Source: Prorocentrum cordatum
Taxonomy: Eukaryota > Sar > Dinophyceae > Prorocentrales > Prorocentraceae
Length of the DNA: 64,000 nucleotides
Reading direction: 5' to 3'
Assembly (NCBI GenBank): GCA_963575745.1
Contig: CAUYUJ010016294.1
Location: 150,133-214,132, forward strand
Part shown: piece after piece, positions 11,500 through 23,527 of the stretch
How the letters are laid out: the number at the start of each line of letters is the position of its first letter
Numbering within the stretch: position 1 is the first letter of the stretch
Notes under the pieces: model-generated
Told to the model about the DNA's origin: nothing
The model's input: the letters and a program-made list of their open reading frames with translations, nothing else
Databases searched by the model: none
Position numbers and translations under genes: made by a program

Positions 11500-12770
11500 T
11501 GGAATCGGCGATACATCGCCGATGCGGCGGCCGTTCGGGACGATCCGGGCACCCCCGGACACGTCTCGGTGAGGCGCAGTCGCTGGAAAGCATCCCGAGG
11601 CGGGGAAAGCGCCAAGAATCGATAAGAACGTCCGAAACCCTCGAACCTCGAACCTCTAATGCTGACCTAGGAGACCTCGAGAAAGTCCCGCAGAGGCAAA
11701 TGCGCTGAAACATGACGGCGGGGCGGCGGGCCGGCCGTGTCCGTGCGCTGCGCGATCCCGGCGCGCGGCGGCTCCACTGGCGGGGCCGACCGGCCATTCG
11801 GCGACTCCTTGGCACGGGCGGGGCCTCTCGTCATCATCCCTGTCCCCAGCGAGCTCCAGCGAATTCCTTCCCTCCCCTCTCTCCCTCCCCTCCGTCCCTT
11901 CCCCTCCCTTCCCTCCCTCCCTCGCTCCCTCCCTTCACTCCCTCCGCTCACTCCTTCGTTCCCCTCTGTCCCTCCCGTCCCCTTCGTCCCTCCCCTCGTC
12001 AGGCCGTTCGGCGACTCACTCGCGCAGGCGGGGTGCGGCGTGCAAAAAACACGACGGCGGGCTTCTGGCAGTCCTCGACCTCCAAATGGGCCCCAGGACC
12101 GTCGGGAAACGACTCGGGACGAAGAACTTGTTCTGGGGAAGGGGTCGGGACTTCGGTGGGTCCACGCTGTGGACAGAATCACGACGCCGGAATTCTGGGC
12201 TCGTCCTCTCCGTCGCCCCCCTTATTTCCTCGTCCTCGTCCCTGTCCTCATCGTCCGTGTTGCCCGCCCGCGTCGTCGTCCTCTCCTCCTCCTCTTCCTA
12301 CTCCTGCTCCTCCTCCTCGTCTTTGCCTCTCTTCTCCTCCTCTTCCTCCTCCTCCTCTTTTTCCCCCTCCTCCTCCTCCTCCGCTGGGGAAGACAAGAGC
12401 AAGACTGGCGCCCCAGCGACGGGTCTACCATCGCCTTCGGGCCTCGACGGACGGCATGCGTTCCTCCTCTGCCCCCCTGTAGCCTGCCTGGCGCTCGACC
12501 GTAAGGGCCGGTCGGTCGACGCAGCCCATGGGATCGTTCGGAACTGCAACGCTGCCAGGGGATAATGATGATTGTGCGGATGATGATGATGCTGATGATG
12601 ATGATGATGCTGATGATGATGATGCTGATGGTGATGATGAAGACGATGACGATAATGCCAATGATAATGATAATAATGATAAGGATGATGATGCTGATGA
12701 TGCTGCTGCTGATGATGATGGTGATGACCATCATTACTCTGTGAGCTCACAAGGGTGAGCAAGCTAAACA
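11500..12770. repeat. Low-complexity and dispersed repeats
   Basis: A CT-rich stretch lies at 11860-12000 and a family R copy at about 12055-12200 ('gggtcgggacttc', 'acgccggaattctgg'). CTC runs lie at 12270-12385 and imperfect GATGAT at 12565-12735. No gene is supported. Confidence 0.6.
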
Positions 12771-12987
12771 CATCCATTCCGACGGGACTTGTGAGGCCGC
12801 CCTGCCTGGAAGTGGGACAAAAACACCGCTGCCCCAACCCAACCACCCAAGCAGGCAGGGAATGATGAAGGGGCAGGGGATGGAACTGGGGTGGGGAAGT
12901 CGCAGAAAAGGGGTGGAGGCGCAGACATCCGATGTCTTGTTTTTTTTTCAATGGGGTCCCTGGAAATCCCGACCCTCTCCCCATTGA

Positions 12988-13225
12988 GCAGGGGCCGACC
13001 GTCCTGGCAATCCTCTGGGCCTACCACGATAACTATGTTCTCGGAACAAAACAAGGTTCAAATAACATACACACTATTCAACCCAAAACCGATGGACTAA
13101 AACAAAACAGTCTCAGCCAGAAATGTTTTAAGAACATGTGGTGCAAACCGCGACAGGTTCTTAGAACATTCTTTGGTGAGCCTACAGGCGAGCCCAGACG
13201 CTTCGCCACTGCTCGACCCAAAGGC
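12988..13225 (+). repeat. ~230 bp direct repeat U, copy 1
   Basis: Begins 'gagcaggggccgaccgtc' and shares ordered blocks 'aaaacaaaacagt', 'tcagcca', 'cgacaggt' and 'agaacattctt' with copy 2 at 13388-13612. It is markedly less GC-rich than its surroundings. The two copies are 400 bp apart in the same orientation. They could be LTR-like or a segmental duplication. Confidence 0.7.
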
Positions 13226-13387
13226 CGGTCTTCCGCTCCGATGCGTGTCTCAGCGGCCCCAATGCCCCGCGAAAGGACCCCACGAGGCCGAGACCGGCCC
13301 CAAACGCCTCCCGTCGTATCTGTTCTTATTTTGTTTCTCACGGCGCGAGCATGCCTGGAGGGTAAGATGGGTGGAGGAGCGAGAATT

Positions 13388-13612
13388 GAGCAGGGGCCGA
13401 CCGTCTCGGCATTCCTATATCCCTACCACACAGTTTTCGTAGAGCTGAAGAATGTTACAATAACATAACTCGTGCTATTAGAACATAAAGCCGACGCAAT
13501 AAAACAAAACAGTTTCAGCCATATTTGTTCTCAGCACATTTCGTGCTAACCACGACAGGTCCTTAGAGCATTCTTCAGTGGGCATCTAGGCAAGCCAGGA
13601 CACTCCACCCCT
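13388..13612 (+). repeat. ~230 bp direct repeat U, copy 2
   Basis: Second copy of unit U, roughly three-quarters identical to copy 1 by eye. The 160 bp between the copies has no recognised gene. Confidence 0.7.
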
Positions 13613-13617
13613 ACTTG

Positions 13618-13812
13618 AGCGAGGGGAGCGAACAATGGCGTAAGCATATCAGCTCGGAGGTCCGCGCGGATTTGTTGCATCGGCGCCGGACCCCTCCCTG
13701 GCGCGCGGAGCGCGCTAGGGGCGGCGCCGCAGGCGCCGCCAAGGGGGTTCCGGCGCCGACGCAAGAACTGCGCGCGGACCTCGGAGTTTTTTTATGGTGT
13801 TCCTGCAGTGGC
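13618..13812. mobile_element. Foldback element family A, copy A2
   Basis: Contains 'ctcggaggtccgcgcgga', the ggcgcgcggagcgcgc core and the complementary 'gcgcggacctcggag' arm. Outer arms resemble aacaatggcgtaa / ttatggtgtt. The target duplication is not resolved. Confidence 0.75.
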
Positions 13813-14282
13813 CTGCTCCCTTCGGCGAGCGGGGCGGCGAGCAGGACGGATGGGGCCCTGGCGCGGGGGAGAGAGGCGGCGGGAGAGCAGGACGGGCCGA
13901 GGCGGGGCACTGCCCTCCCCCCGCCCCCCCGCATCGGCAGGCTCCTCGCGCGCGGCCTAAGTCGGGCGTGTCCCCCTACAGGGGGGTTTCGGGCGAAAAA
14001 TAGCAGATACTCAAAACATACCCCCAAATGATCAAAATACTCAAACATCGTCCCCAGGTTTTTTTTTGTTTTGTTTTGTTTTTTTTGTGTTGTTTTTTCT
14101 TTAAAAAAAAACAATATGTTTGAAGACTCCTCCTGTAGAGGGACAGGCCCGACTTCACGCGCGGCAGGACTCGCCGCGGGCACGGTGCGAAGCGGGGGCG
14201 GGCTGCCGCGGTGTGCCGAGTCGAGGTGCGCGCGGCGCCCCCCGAGCGGCCGACCACGGCATTCCCTGCGGCCAGGAACTTC
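13813..14282 (-). CDS. Possible exon pair, unrecognised, interrupted by element B1
   Basis: On the minus strand the flanks of element B1 remain open, and joining them at its 8 bp duplication keeps the frame. The upstream part reads RTVPAASPAA; the downstream part is Pro/Ala/Gly-rich. The composition is biased and no domain is recognised, so coding status is uncertain. The main support is the frame-neutral insertion. Confidence 0.25.
13957..14157. mobile_element. Introner-like element family B, copy B1 (8 bp duplication)
   Basis: Flanked by the exact 8 bp direct repeat cgcgcggc at 13949-13956 and 14158-14165. The ends are inverted repeats ('taagtcgggcgtgtcccc' left, 'gggacaggcccgactt' right), and 'ctacagggggg' pairs with 'cctcctgtag'. 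The interior is AT-rich with a long T/A run. It is 201 bp long. Confidence 0.85.
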
Positions 14283-14589
14283 GGGAATACGGCCAGAGAT
14301 ATGATCAAGAGCGTGAGCACTCAAGAGCGTCATTTGCCAGGCATATCAAAATGAGTGCAACATAAGTCAACACAAATGCTCATATCTGGTCTAGGACTGA
14401 GTGTGCCCAACTATTCGGGCACCCCGGGTCCAGTTCGCCACCAGCGTTTCGGCGTGTGGTTGGCCATCCTCTTCAGGACCTGCCACAACCAACCACACGG
14501 GGCAGGCCGACGCTGACACGAACGACTTTTTGGCCTTCTAAGAAGGGAGGAAACAACTGAGAGACCTAGGCCGGCTTCCTGGAAGTGTC

Positions 14590-14745
14590 CTGAACCAAGC
14601 CTGGGCCGGCTTCTGGTGCTAACGCTGGATGGGATGGACGTGTTCAAGAAGCTGGGCCGGCTTTCTGGCAAGCTGGTTGAGAAACGCTGGCCAAGATTTT
14701 CCGGAGGAGGCTTCTTAATCAGATTATCGACTGTACCCTACTGTC
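14590..14745. repeat. Dispersed repeat family J, copy 1
   Basis: Shares 'aagcctgggcc', 'agaagctggg', 'gagaaacgctggcc' and 'ggaggcttcttaatcaga' with the copy at 58806-58940. It is preceded by a block resembling the 33 bp tandem unit that also precedes the other copy, so the whole unit was copied. Confidence 0.65.
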
Positions 14746-14935
14746 AGGAGCTTTTGAACAGCGTGTCGCGGCAGCTGCCCCGGCAACACGCTGTGCCTTG
14801 CAAGCGGATGGCATGTCGCTCCGCTCCGCGGGGCGGGAGGCTGGGAAAGTCTCAGGGGCGTTCACGCGCGTGGACCATGGCATGGATGGTGTGTCCCCCC
14901 CATGCGTGGTGGGCAAGAACCGTCGGAGCGACGCG
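14745..14935. mobile_element. Foldback-type repeat family W, copy 1
   Basis: Similar to 40150-40325, with 'gcggatggcatgtcgctc', 'gctccgcggggcgggagg' and 'ggcaacacgctgtg' blocks. In both copies the 5' part is partly complementary to the 3' part. Confidence 0.55.
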
Positions 14936-15660
14936 CGAAGCCAGAGTTCCTGACGGTGGAGATGCGCGCGGTTCCCCGAACCGCCGACAACGGCATCCCC
15001 CTGTTTGACTTCAATCGGTCGAGACACCGGGCCGCCGCGCCCAACTCTGGCTGGCCCGGCTGGTGCCGCTGAACCGAGCCGAATCGAATCGAGTCGAAAT
15101 CGGGGGCCGAGCCTCCGCGAATCGAATCGCAGGCGACCGCAGCGCACAGCACAGTGCGCTCCTGGCAGGGCTCCTGCGCGTCGGCGCCGTCCTCCTCGTC
15201 GACGTCCTCCTCGTCCTCTGGGCCGCGGCCACGCCGCTTGGCACAGGGTGCGGGCGCCCAGGCAGCAGGTCGGGCGAGCAGGGGGCGATGGGGCGAAGGA
15301 GAAGTGCAGCGGGCACACGCGACGAGAAGTCTTGCCATAAGAAATCTTGGGACGCGTCCTTCGTTGATCTTTGAGGGTCCCAAGGTGGGTGCCCCAAAGC
15401 TTCTGGGGGTCCCTTGGGCTTTCGGAGGACGAGGAACTTCTGCGAGGCACCGGCTGGCAGGGCGACTTCTGATTGATGCGCCTGCTGGATGGCGACAGGA
15501 ACGAGACCCAACTGGAAGCGGGGAGGAAGGACGCCCAGGAGCACGGGGGCTGGGGCAAGGCAAAGGGGAGAGCGGGTGGGGGGGGGCCTGAGCAGCAGAA
15601 ACGGTGCAGTGCATACGTTCCCAGGGTGCCCACGCCTAGGGCTGCCAGAGTGCCTGGCAG
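14936..15660. other. Unassigned GC-rich DNA
   Basis: Both strands are open between about 15000 and 15350. The plus strand has a hydrophobic stretch, the minus strand an acidic one, and neither is recognised. A small hairpin (gggctgcca / tggcagccc) lies near 15640-15665. Confidence 0.35.
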
Positions 15661-15663
15661 CCC

Positions 15664-15714
<51 letters not shown>
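15661..15714. repeat. (GAC)n microsatellite
   Basis: About 18 uninterrupted GAC units. Confidence 0.97.
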
Positions 15715-15831
15715 AGTGCCTGGGGAACGTCGGGCACCGTCGGCAGGGGCAGAAGGCAGGAGGCCGTGCGGTTCAGGCGCTCAGACGGTGCTGGAATCTC
15801 AGCGTCCATGCCACAGTGTCACGTTGTGCCA

Positions 15832-15995
15832 CCTATGATGTGTGCAACATACGTGGTGCAATCTTTGATCTGACATATTTCTGGTGTAAGCAATGTGGTA
15901 CGAACTATCTGGCACAACCTATGTGGTGCAATCGATGTCGTGCAAGCTACGTGATGCAATCTATCATGCGCAATACAGGTGGTGCCGTACATGTG
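15832..15995. repeat. Family X tandem repeats, copy 2
   Basis: Variants of 'ctatgtggtgcaatc' occur about eight times, as at 11.3 kb, but here without the AT dinucleotide core. Confidence 0.7.
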
Positions 15996-15999
15996 CCGT

Positions 16000-16640
16000 A
16001 CATGTGGACGGCGGCAGCATAGCCGCCAGACCGACAGACAGGCCCAATTCCTGAGTAACAAATGTAAAACCGCTAAGTGCAAGCATTGCTTGAACAACAA
16101 AACCGTATGCCAATCTAACTATGACCTTTGCATGAATATGGAACAGTCCTCCGCACCATCGGCAAGACAACTACACATGCCAACGGACTACGTGCCAACA
16201 CATGGTTTGTGGTGCTGGTGTGTGAGGCTCGGGGTTCGAATGACATTTCCGCCGTTTACACGATGGTTGCGGGGTCCTCGTCATCGTCCGCCTCGACAAG
16301 GGCGCCCTTCAGCTCCCCCAGCGTGGACTTGGCCAAATTCTTGAACGCCAACATCTCTCACCACAACCGCAAGAGAGCTCCGCGCCAACCGCGCATCAGA
16401 CTTGATCAAAAAAATGTGCGGTCCCACTTGCTCCCTACCCGCCTTCCGCTCACTGCTGCCCGCGCGCGCTCGATCTTACACAGAGGGCCCAACCACTATT
16501 CTGGCACTGTCGGCGAATGTGACATAGCACTCTGGGTTGGAGGTGGCTTGCTTGGGAACTTAAACCAAGTGGACCACCATGCTGTCAAATCTGCATCCCC
16601 CCATGGCCTTTATGCGCACGTGCCCAGTGGGGTTCGTGCC
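16000..16640. other. Mostly unassigned DNA
   Basis: Apart from the short open stretch at 16257-16355, I see no gene or repeat before the CA satellite. Confidence 0.4.
16257..16355 (-). CDS. Short possible terminal exon, unrecognised
   Basis: The minus strand encodes MLAFKNLAKSTLGELKGALV followed by an acidic ADDDEDPATIV end and a stop. This is 32 codons with a natural residue mix. A TGA lies just upstream, so if it is real it begins at this ATG or after a splice acceptor (ag just before the ATG). Length alone cannot exclude chance. Confidence 0.3.
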
Positions 16641-16644
16641 CGCA

Positions 16645-19600
16645 AACACAAACACACGCACACACACATTTGCACAGACACAGACACACCGACACACACA
16701 TGCACAGACACACAGACACAAAGACAAGCACGGACACACAGACAAACATATACACAGACAGCAACACACACAACCACACAGACACATCCAGACGCACGAA
16801 TACACACGGAGACACAGACTAACAGGCGCACAGACAGACCCACCGACGCACAGACTCAGAGACACACAGACACAGAGACATAGCGACGCGACACAGAGAC
16901 ACAGAGACACAGAGACATACCGACACAAAGAGATACAGAGACACAAAGACACAGAGACACAGATGCACAGAGACTCAGAGACACAGAGACACAGACACAT
17001 AGACGCACAGACACCGAGACACATAAGCACCCAACGATGCAAAAACACACAGGCACAGAGACACGGAGACACAGAGACAGAGACTCCGAGGAACAGAGAC
17101 ACAGGGACACGGAGACGCACAGACACAGATACACCGAGACACAGAGACAGACAAGCACAGCGACACAGAGACACAGAGACATAGAGACACAAAGACACAA
17201 AGACGCAGAGACGCAATGACACAACGACACAGAGACACGGAGACATTGAGACACAGAGACATAAAGACACAGAGACTCAGAGATGCAGAGACACGGAGAC
17301 ACCGAGGCACAGACACACAGAGACACAAAGATACGGACACGCAGATACACGGAGACACTGAGACCCACCGGCACAGATACACAGAGACACAAGGACACGC
17401 ACACGCGCCCACCCGACCATCCGCCCACCCACCCACTCAACCACCAACGCAATCACACACACACGCACGCACACACACACACCTACAAACACCCGCAAAC
17501 ACACACGCACACACACCCACACACACATTCAAACACATGCATTCGCACACGCACACACGCACGCGCGCTCGCACGCGCGCACGCGCGCACACGCACGCAT
17601 GCGCGCGCACGTACACACACCCACACACACATGCACCCACACTCACACACATACAAACACACCCACACATCCACACACCCACACACACACACCCACACAC
17701 CCTCGCACCCACACACCGCCCCCCACACACACACACCGCCCCTCCCCCCACACATACACATACCACGCGCACAACAACGCAACACACACAACACACAACG
17801 CACATACACGCACACACACACGCACGCACGCACGTACACAAACGCACGCGCACACATACACACGCACCCACACACGCAACCACACACACACACACACACA
17901 CGCACGCAGACACGCACACGCGCACGCAAACGTACACGCACACGCACAAGCACACGCACACGCACACACAAACACGCACACACGCAGACAGACGCAAGCA
18001 CAGACACAACCACATAGACACACAGAAACACAGTCACACACGAACACCCACCGCCACACAGGCCCACACAGGCGCACACACAGACACACACACACAAACA
18101 CACACAAGCTGAAACTTGCACACACAGGTACACACAAGCACACACACAGGCACACACAGACACACACACCGACATGCACAGACGCACACACACAGACACG
18201 CACACACACACCCAGGCATACAAACTCGCACACACACACACACGCGCACACACACACACACGCACACACACACACACGCACACACGCAAATTCCCACATA
18301 CGCACAAAAAAACACAGGCACAGACACGTACACAGAATCACATAGGCACACACAGACACGCCGACACACACAGGCACACAGCCACACACAGTTCCACACA
18401 GACGCACTCAACCACACACACAAGCACAACACACACACAGACACACACAGACGCAACCAAGCACACACAGACACCCATACCGACACACACACAGACACCC
18501 TCACAGACACACAGCAACACACATAGACACACATAGACACACACCCATAGACACACACAGACACACACACACAGCAACACACAACCCCACACACACAAGC
18601 ACACACACACACACCGACACATACATACACACCGGCACACACATACGCACAGACACACAACGACACACACAGGCACAACGACACACCCACCGACACGCTC
18701 AGACACACACAGGCACACACAGGAAAATACAGGCACACCCAAACACGCGCAGGCATGCGCACGCACCCACAGACACATCCAGAAACACACAGATACGCAC
18801 CGACACACACAGACGCACAGACACACACAGACACACACACAGGCACACGCCGACACGCACAGGCGCACGCAGAAATACGCAGACACGCACACACACACAC
18901 ACGCACTCACACAAAGACACGCACAGACACACACACACAGGCACACCGACGCACATACTCTCAAACAGGTACACAGACACACAGACACAAACATGCACTG
19001 ACAGACACAGGCAGACACAAACAGGCACAGGCAGACACAAGGACACACACAAGCACAAACACAAACACAAACACAGACACATTAACACACAACCGTGCAC
19101 AGACACATCTGTACACACACGCACACACGCATTTACACACAGGCAAGACACAACCACACACAACAAACACAACACACACCACACAACAAACGCATACTCA
19201 CATACACAGACACCTTCACACACATTTGCACATATTCACGCACCGACACATGCCGACACACACAGACACACAGAGGGACACCCACAGACACACAAACAGA
19301 CATACACACAGAAACACGCACACACACATACACGAACATACAAACACATACGTAAACGCACGGACACAAACACAGGCACAAACACGGACACCTACACACA
19401 CCCACCGACACCCACGGACACACACACAGGCACACAGAGACACACACAGGCACACACAGACACGCGCAAACATACACAACAACCCGCAAACACACAGACA
19501 CACACACACACACGCACACCCAGACACAAACAGACACGCACAGACACACACAAAGACACGAATTGGCGCACACACACGCGCACACACACACACACACACA

Positions 19601-20140
19601 CACACGCACCCACAGACACACACAGGCACCCATACACACACACACGCGCACACATGCGCACAGATACGCAGACACAAACAGGCACAGGCAGACACAAACA
19701 GACACAGGCAGACACATACTCACACATACAGGAGCAGCCACAGACACAGACACACACACACAAGCGCATACATACATTCACACACATACACGCGCACACA
19801 CATTTACACACAGGCACAGCCTCAAACAACAAACACACCACACAACATACACATTCGCACACATCCACATACGTCCACACACAACCACTCACAAAGACAC
19901 ACACAGATACACAGATACCTACACACACCCACACACAAACACAAAAACCTACAAACACATACGCGAATGTAAATAAACACACAAATGCAGACACTGACAC
20001 AGGCACCCACACACGCACCATACCACACCACACCACACACACAGACACGGACACGGACACGCACGCGGACACACACACACATCCGCAAATTCTCTCACAC
20101 ACATTCACACACACACACACGCTCATACATTCACACATTC
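16645..20140. repeat. 3.5 kb degenerate CA-rich satellite
   Basis: Almost continuous ACACAG, ACACAC and ACGCAC hexamer-like repeats. Subregions differ: 'gagacacagagac' dominates 16.85-17.4 kb, plain CA with CG 17.45-18.3 kb, 'cacacagacac' afterwards. Segments around 19140-19340 and 19800-19990 resemble each other ('acacaacaaacac', 'cacacatttacacacagg'), showing a higher-order duplication. Open frames throughout are artefacts of the repeat. Confidence 0.97.
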
Positions 20141-20285
20141 GCACACCGACTCTTTGGCGTCGCGGCCCTGCGCGCAGCGACAGGGCAAAGAACATCGTAG
20201 AAAAGCAGCCGCGCGCGCGTTTAGAAACGCCCGAACCCTCACTGTCGTTCAGGGTCTGGCCGCAGCCGTCGGCCATGAACCATCC
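20141..20285. other. Non-repetitive island inside the CA satellite
   Basis: About 145 bp of complex GC-rich sequence interrupts the CA tract, which resumes at 20286-20480. Candidate insertion; I found no clear inverted ends. Confidence 0.5.
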
Positions 20286-20490
20286 AGGACACACACACAC
20301 AACACACACAACACACACACACACCGGCACACACACACACTCACACACGCGCGCGCACACACGCACGCATACATACACACCGGCACACACACACGCACAC
20401 ATACATACGCGTGCGCATATGTACGCGCACACACATACACACGCGCACACACACAAACGCGCGCACACATGCACACGTACATACACACAG
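20286..20490. repeat. CA-rich satellite, resumed
   Basis: Same CA/CG-type repeats as before the island. Confidence 0.95.
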
Positions 20491-22265
20491 AGATTGCTTC
20501 GGCAGCCATATGCATGGCAGGCACGGTGGTCACATTAAGAAGCGCGGGGCCGAGGCACACAGAGCAAAGAGGGGAACAGCGGACCAAGAGAAGCTGCGGC
20601 CGGGGCGGCGAGGGCGGACGCCAGAGATGCAGTAACGGGCGCGAGGGAACGCGGAAGCATGGCACGGGCAGGGAGGCGGCGGAGAGAGAGCAAAAAGTAA
20701 GAGAAGCAAAGGGCAACCAGGGGGGCGCGAGGCAGGCGCAAAAGGAGAGGAAAGACCGGAGCGGGGAAGGAGGGGAACGGCGCAGGACGCGGGTGGGAGA
20801 GGGGGCGAGGACGCGAAGCTGACGCTTCGGGTCCTCGAGGCCCAATGGCTTGCCTAAGAGCACAAGGTCGCGAAGAAGGACAGGGGCGAAGGGCACGCGC
20901 AGGAGCGACAGGGCGCAGCGGCGATGTGGGCACGGCGGGAGAGGGCGCGCGCGCCCTGCTTTTTCCCTCCGGCGGCCGAGTGGCGTCACTGCAGCGAGAG
21001 CCAAGGCGGGGCACGCTTAGCATCAAGTCCACCTGGGGTTGCAGATGCGTGGGGTGCCCAGGGCGAGTCGCGTGCGGAGAAAAGTTGCTGCACTAGGCGA
21101 GCGGCAGCCCGCGCACACACATGCACCTCTATACTCACCTGTCACAACGCCCGATGCACACGCGCTGCTGATGTGCTCGCCGGAGTCCACTGCCGGCGAC
21201 AGGGCGGGCACCATGCTCTACCGCAGAAGCCCTGTACGGATGTGGTTCAATCTGATTCTGGCGACCGTGCGTGCGCCTTTCGACCATCCGTCCATCCGAT
21301 CGTGAAGAGGGAGGGGGGAGGAGGGAGAGGATGCTCCTCCTCCTCCTTCTCTCCTCCTCCTGAAATAAGGGGTGTCGATCCTGTGAGCGCCTTCGAAGGT
21401 TCGCCAACGCCCGTGTGGCTGGTCCACGGTGCCATCTGCACCGGTGATTGTTTCTGCTCTTCTCTTCCAGGATTGCGGCCCCTTGGACACAGCCGGACCT
21501 CGAACCTCGAATCCTCCTCCCCTTTCCCCCCTTCATCCTCATCCTCCTCCTTCTCCCTCCTCTTCCTCCTCCTCCTCCTCCTCCTCATGCGCAAATCTGG
21601 CTCATCTGGCGCCCTCGGCCAGCGTGGGATCCCTGCGAGGGCCGCCGAGGACTGATACCCGAGGGGGAGGGGGGAGACAGGCCCAGACCTCCGTGGGCCT
21701 GCTTTTTCCAGCCCGTGGCTCTGCATCGACTGGGGCCCGTTCTGTCGGACCCCGGGCCACGAACAGTGGATCCGGTGCGAAATCCTGGCCCCAGGGAGGG
21801 GGTCGGGACCTCTGGGGCCGCGCAGGGAAGACGCCATATATCGAAGGATGTCTGGGGGTGGGTGGGTGGGGGCCGAGGGAGGGGAAGCAGGAGGAGGGGT
21901 GGCTACCATGGGACTGCCCCTCGAAGTGCCTGGGTACTGCTTACAGTGCAGCTCCTCCTCGGCTGTCAGCACTCACACTCAAACTCTGCTGCGAGAGAAC
22001 GCCACCAACACGACCAACCCCCGTGGGCAGGTGCCGCATTTCAGGAGACCAGTGTGCGTAGACAGCAGCGAACTCCTCGCAAGGCCTTCCAACGAGGGGA
22101 AGCAGAGAGGAAAGAGGGAGGATGGCAGGATGACGGGGAGGACAGAAGACAGGAGGAGGAAGGGGAGGAAGGGCAGGATGATAGGGGAAGAGGCAGAGGA
22201 TGCGGGACGGAGGAGGAGCGATAGGAAAGTGGAATGGGGAGGAGGAGGGGAGACAGACGGAATAT
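20491..22265. other. Purine-rich and unassigned DNA
   Basis: Purine-rich 20550-20830; CTC-rich 21500-21590; a family R copy near 21700-21850 ('gggtcgggacctctgggg'). No gene is supported. Confidence 0.45.
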
Positions 22266-22450
22266 CAGGGAGCCGCAGCATGATGATGATGATGATGATG
22301 ATGAGGAGGAGGAGGAGGATGAGGAGGAGGAGGAGGAGGAGGAGGAGGAGGAAAAGGAGGACGCGCAGGCGGAGGCGGATGCGGAGGAGGAGGAGGAGGC
22401 GGAGAAGGAGGAGGATGAGGAAGAGAAGGAGGTAGAGGAGGAGGAGACGG
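22266..22450. repeat. GAT/GGA compound microsatellite
   Basis: A GATGAT run followed by GGA with GCG interruptions. Confidence 0.9.
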
Positions 22451-22699
22451 GTGCTGGCGTCCCACCTGCGCCCAGCGGCCGTAACGACCGGCAACATGAG
22501 CCCAGGGGGGGCCCCGAGAGGCCCCCCCGACCGGCTTGGGAGAGGTTTCTGAGAGGGCCTGGCGGCGCCCAGGAAACGAGCACCTTAAAAAGGGGGTCGT
22601 TTTGGGACGGATTTGGTGGCCAGAGGGCGCCCAGGCTGCGCCCACAGGCTGCGCGGCGGCGAGGCGACAGAGCGTGCCCTCGCGCGGACGCAGAGGCCC

Positions 22700-22811
22700 G
22701 CAGCGGGCCCGCCTCCGTGCCTCTGCGGCTCCTCCTCGCCGTCTCCTCGGCGCGTCTTCTGCTGCACATGCTGCCCGCGTCTACATCTGGCTGTGCCCCC
22801 TCCTCGTAAGG
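22700..22811 (+). CDS. Weak exon candidate, hydrophobic, unrecognised
   Basis: The plus strand reads AAHAARVYIWLCPLLV up to a GTAAGG, a good 5' splice site, directly before element B2. After B2 and A3 the plus strand resumes with another hydrophobic stretch (LALGIGQTYCFYMFCLRSCF near 23190-23270). This could be a membrane protein split by two adjacent elements. Only the splice-site coincidence supports it. Confidence 0.25.
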
Positions 22812-22944
22812 GTTAGGTCGGGCATGCCCTCCTACAGGCGGATTTGGGAAGACGAATCAAAGATGGTCAAAACAAACATACACAAATAGTCAAACAGAGC
22901 TCTGATGATTTTTGAATATTCCTCCTGTAGAGGGACAGACCTGA
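22812..22944. mobile_element. Introner-like element family B, copy B2
   Basis: Left 'ttaggtcgggcatgccctcc', right 'gagggacagacctgact', with an AT-rich centre containing 'caaaacaaacatacaca'. The inverted repeat extends outward (aaggg / ccctt). No direct duplication is evident. At about 133 bp it is shorter than B6 or B7. Confidence 0.75.
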
Positions 22945-22954
22945 CTGAACCCTT

Positions 22955-23188
22955 GGGGAACAAGCAATGGCATAGATATAACAACTCGGAGGTCCGCTCG
23001 GCTTTCTTGGATCGGTGCTGGAGCACCCTGGCGGCGCCTCCGGCGCCGCTCCAGGCGCGCTCCGCGCGCCGTGTGTGTGTGTGTGTGTGTGTATATGTAT
23101 GTGTGTGTGTGTGTGTGGAGTCCAGCGCCGATCCAAGAAAGCCGCGCGGACCTCCGAGCTTTTATGTTTGTGTCATTGTTTGTTCCCC
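22955..23188. mobile_element. Foldback element family A, copy A3, with GT microsatellite
   Basis: Arms 'aacaactcggaggtccg' / 'cggacctccgagctttt' and outer arms 'ggggaacaagcaatggc' / 'cattgtttgttcccc'. The core is inverted relative to A1, A2, A4 and A7. About 50 bp of GT repeats (23072-23118) sits at the hairpin tip, apparently an expansion inside the element. Confidence 0.8.
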
Positions 23189-23339
23189 GACCCCTGGCTC
23201 TGGGCATCGGCCAGACATACTGCTTCTACATGTTCTGCTTGAGGTCCTGTTTTCCCTTGCCGGCGCTCGGATTCGTCCCCTCCCTTCCCTGCTGCCATTC
23301 CTGTGCCCGCCACGTTCGACCGCCACATTCAATTACTTT

Positions 23340-23515
23340 GCCGAACCCACATGGCCCGTTCTGGATATTATCTTGGATCCCGAAAAAATCAGCACCTCTT
23401 GGGGGGACACCTTCGACATTCTGCCAGCTTCCGCGTCCCTTCCGACGCCCTCGGTCGAGGAAGAGGTATCAACTTCTCGGTTCCTCGAAGACGAAGCCCT
23501 TCGTGGAACGCACCA
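23340..23515. repeat. Dispersed repeat family Q, copy 3
   Basis: Has 'ccgttctggatattatctt', 'cgaggaagaggtatcaactt' and 'cctcgaagacgaagccc' in the order seen at 0.45 and 9.8 kb. Confidence 0.5.
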
Positions 23516-23527
23516 CTTAACCCGCCA

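Noticed and set aside
16640-20500. Many His/Thr- or Cys/Val-rich open frames of 200-400 codons
   Set aside because: They are direct translations of the CA satellite, open in all frames on both strands.
20490-20575. 'ttgcttcggcagc' resembling the 5' stem of U6 snRNA
   Set aside because: Only about 13-18 bases match. The ACAGAGA box is not at the right distance (an acagagc lies far too downstream) and no U6 core follows.
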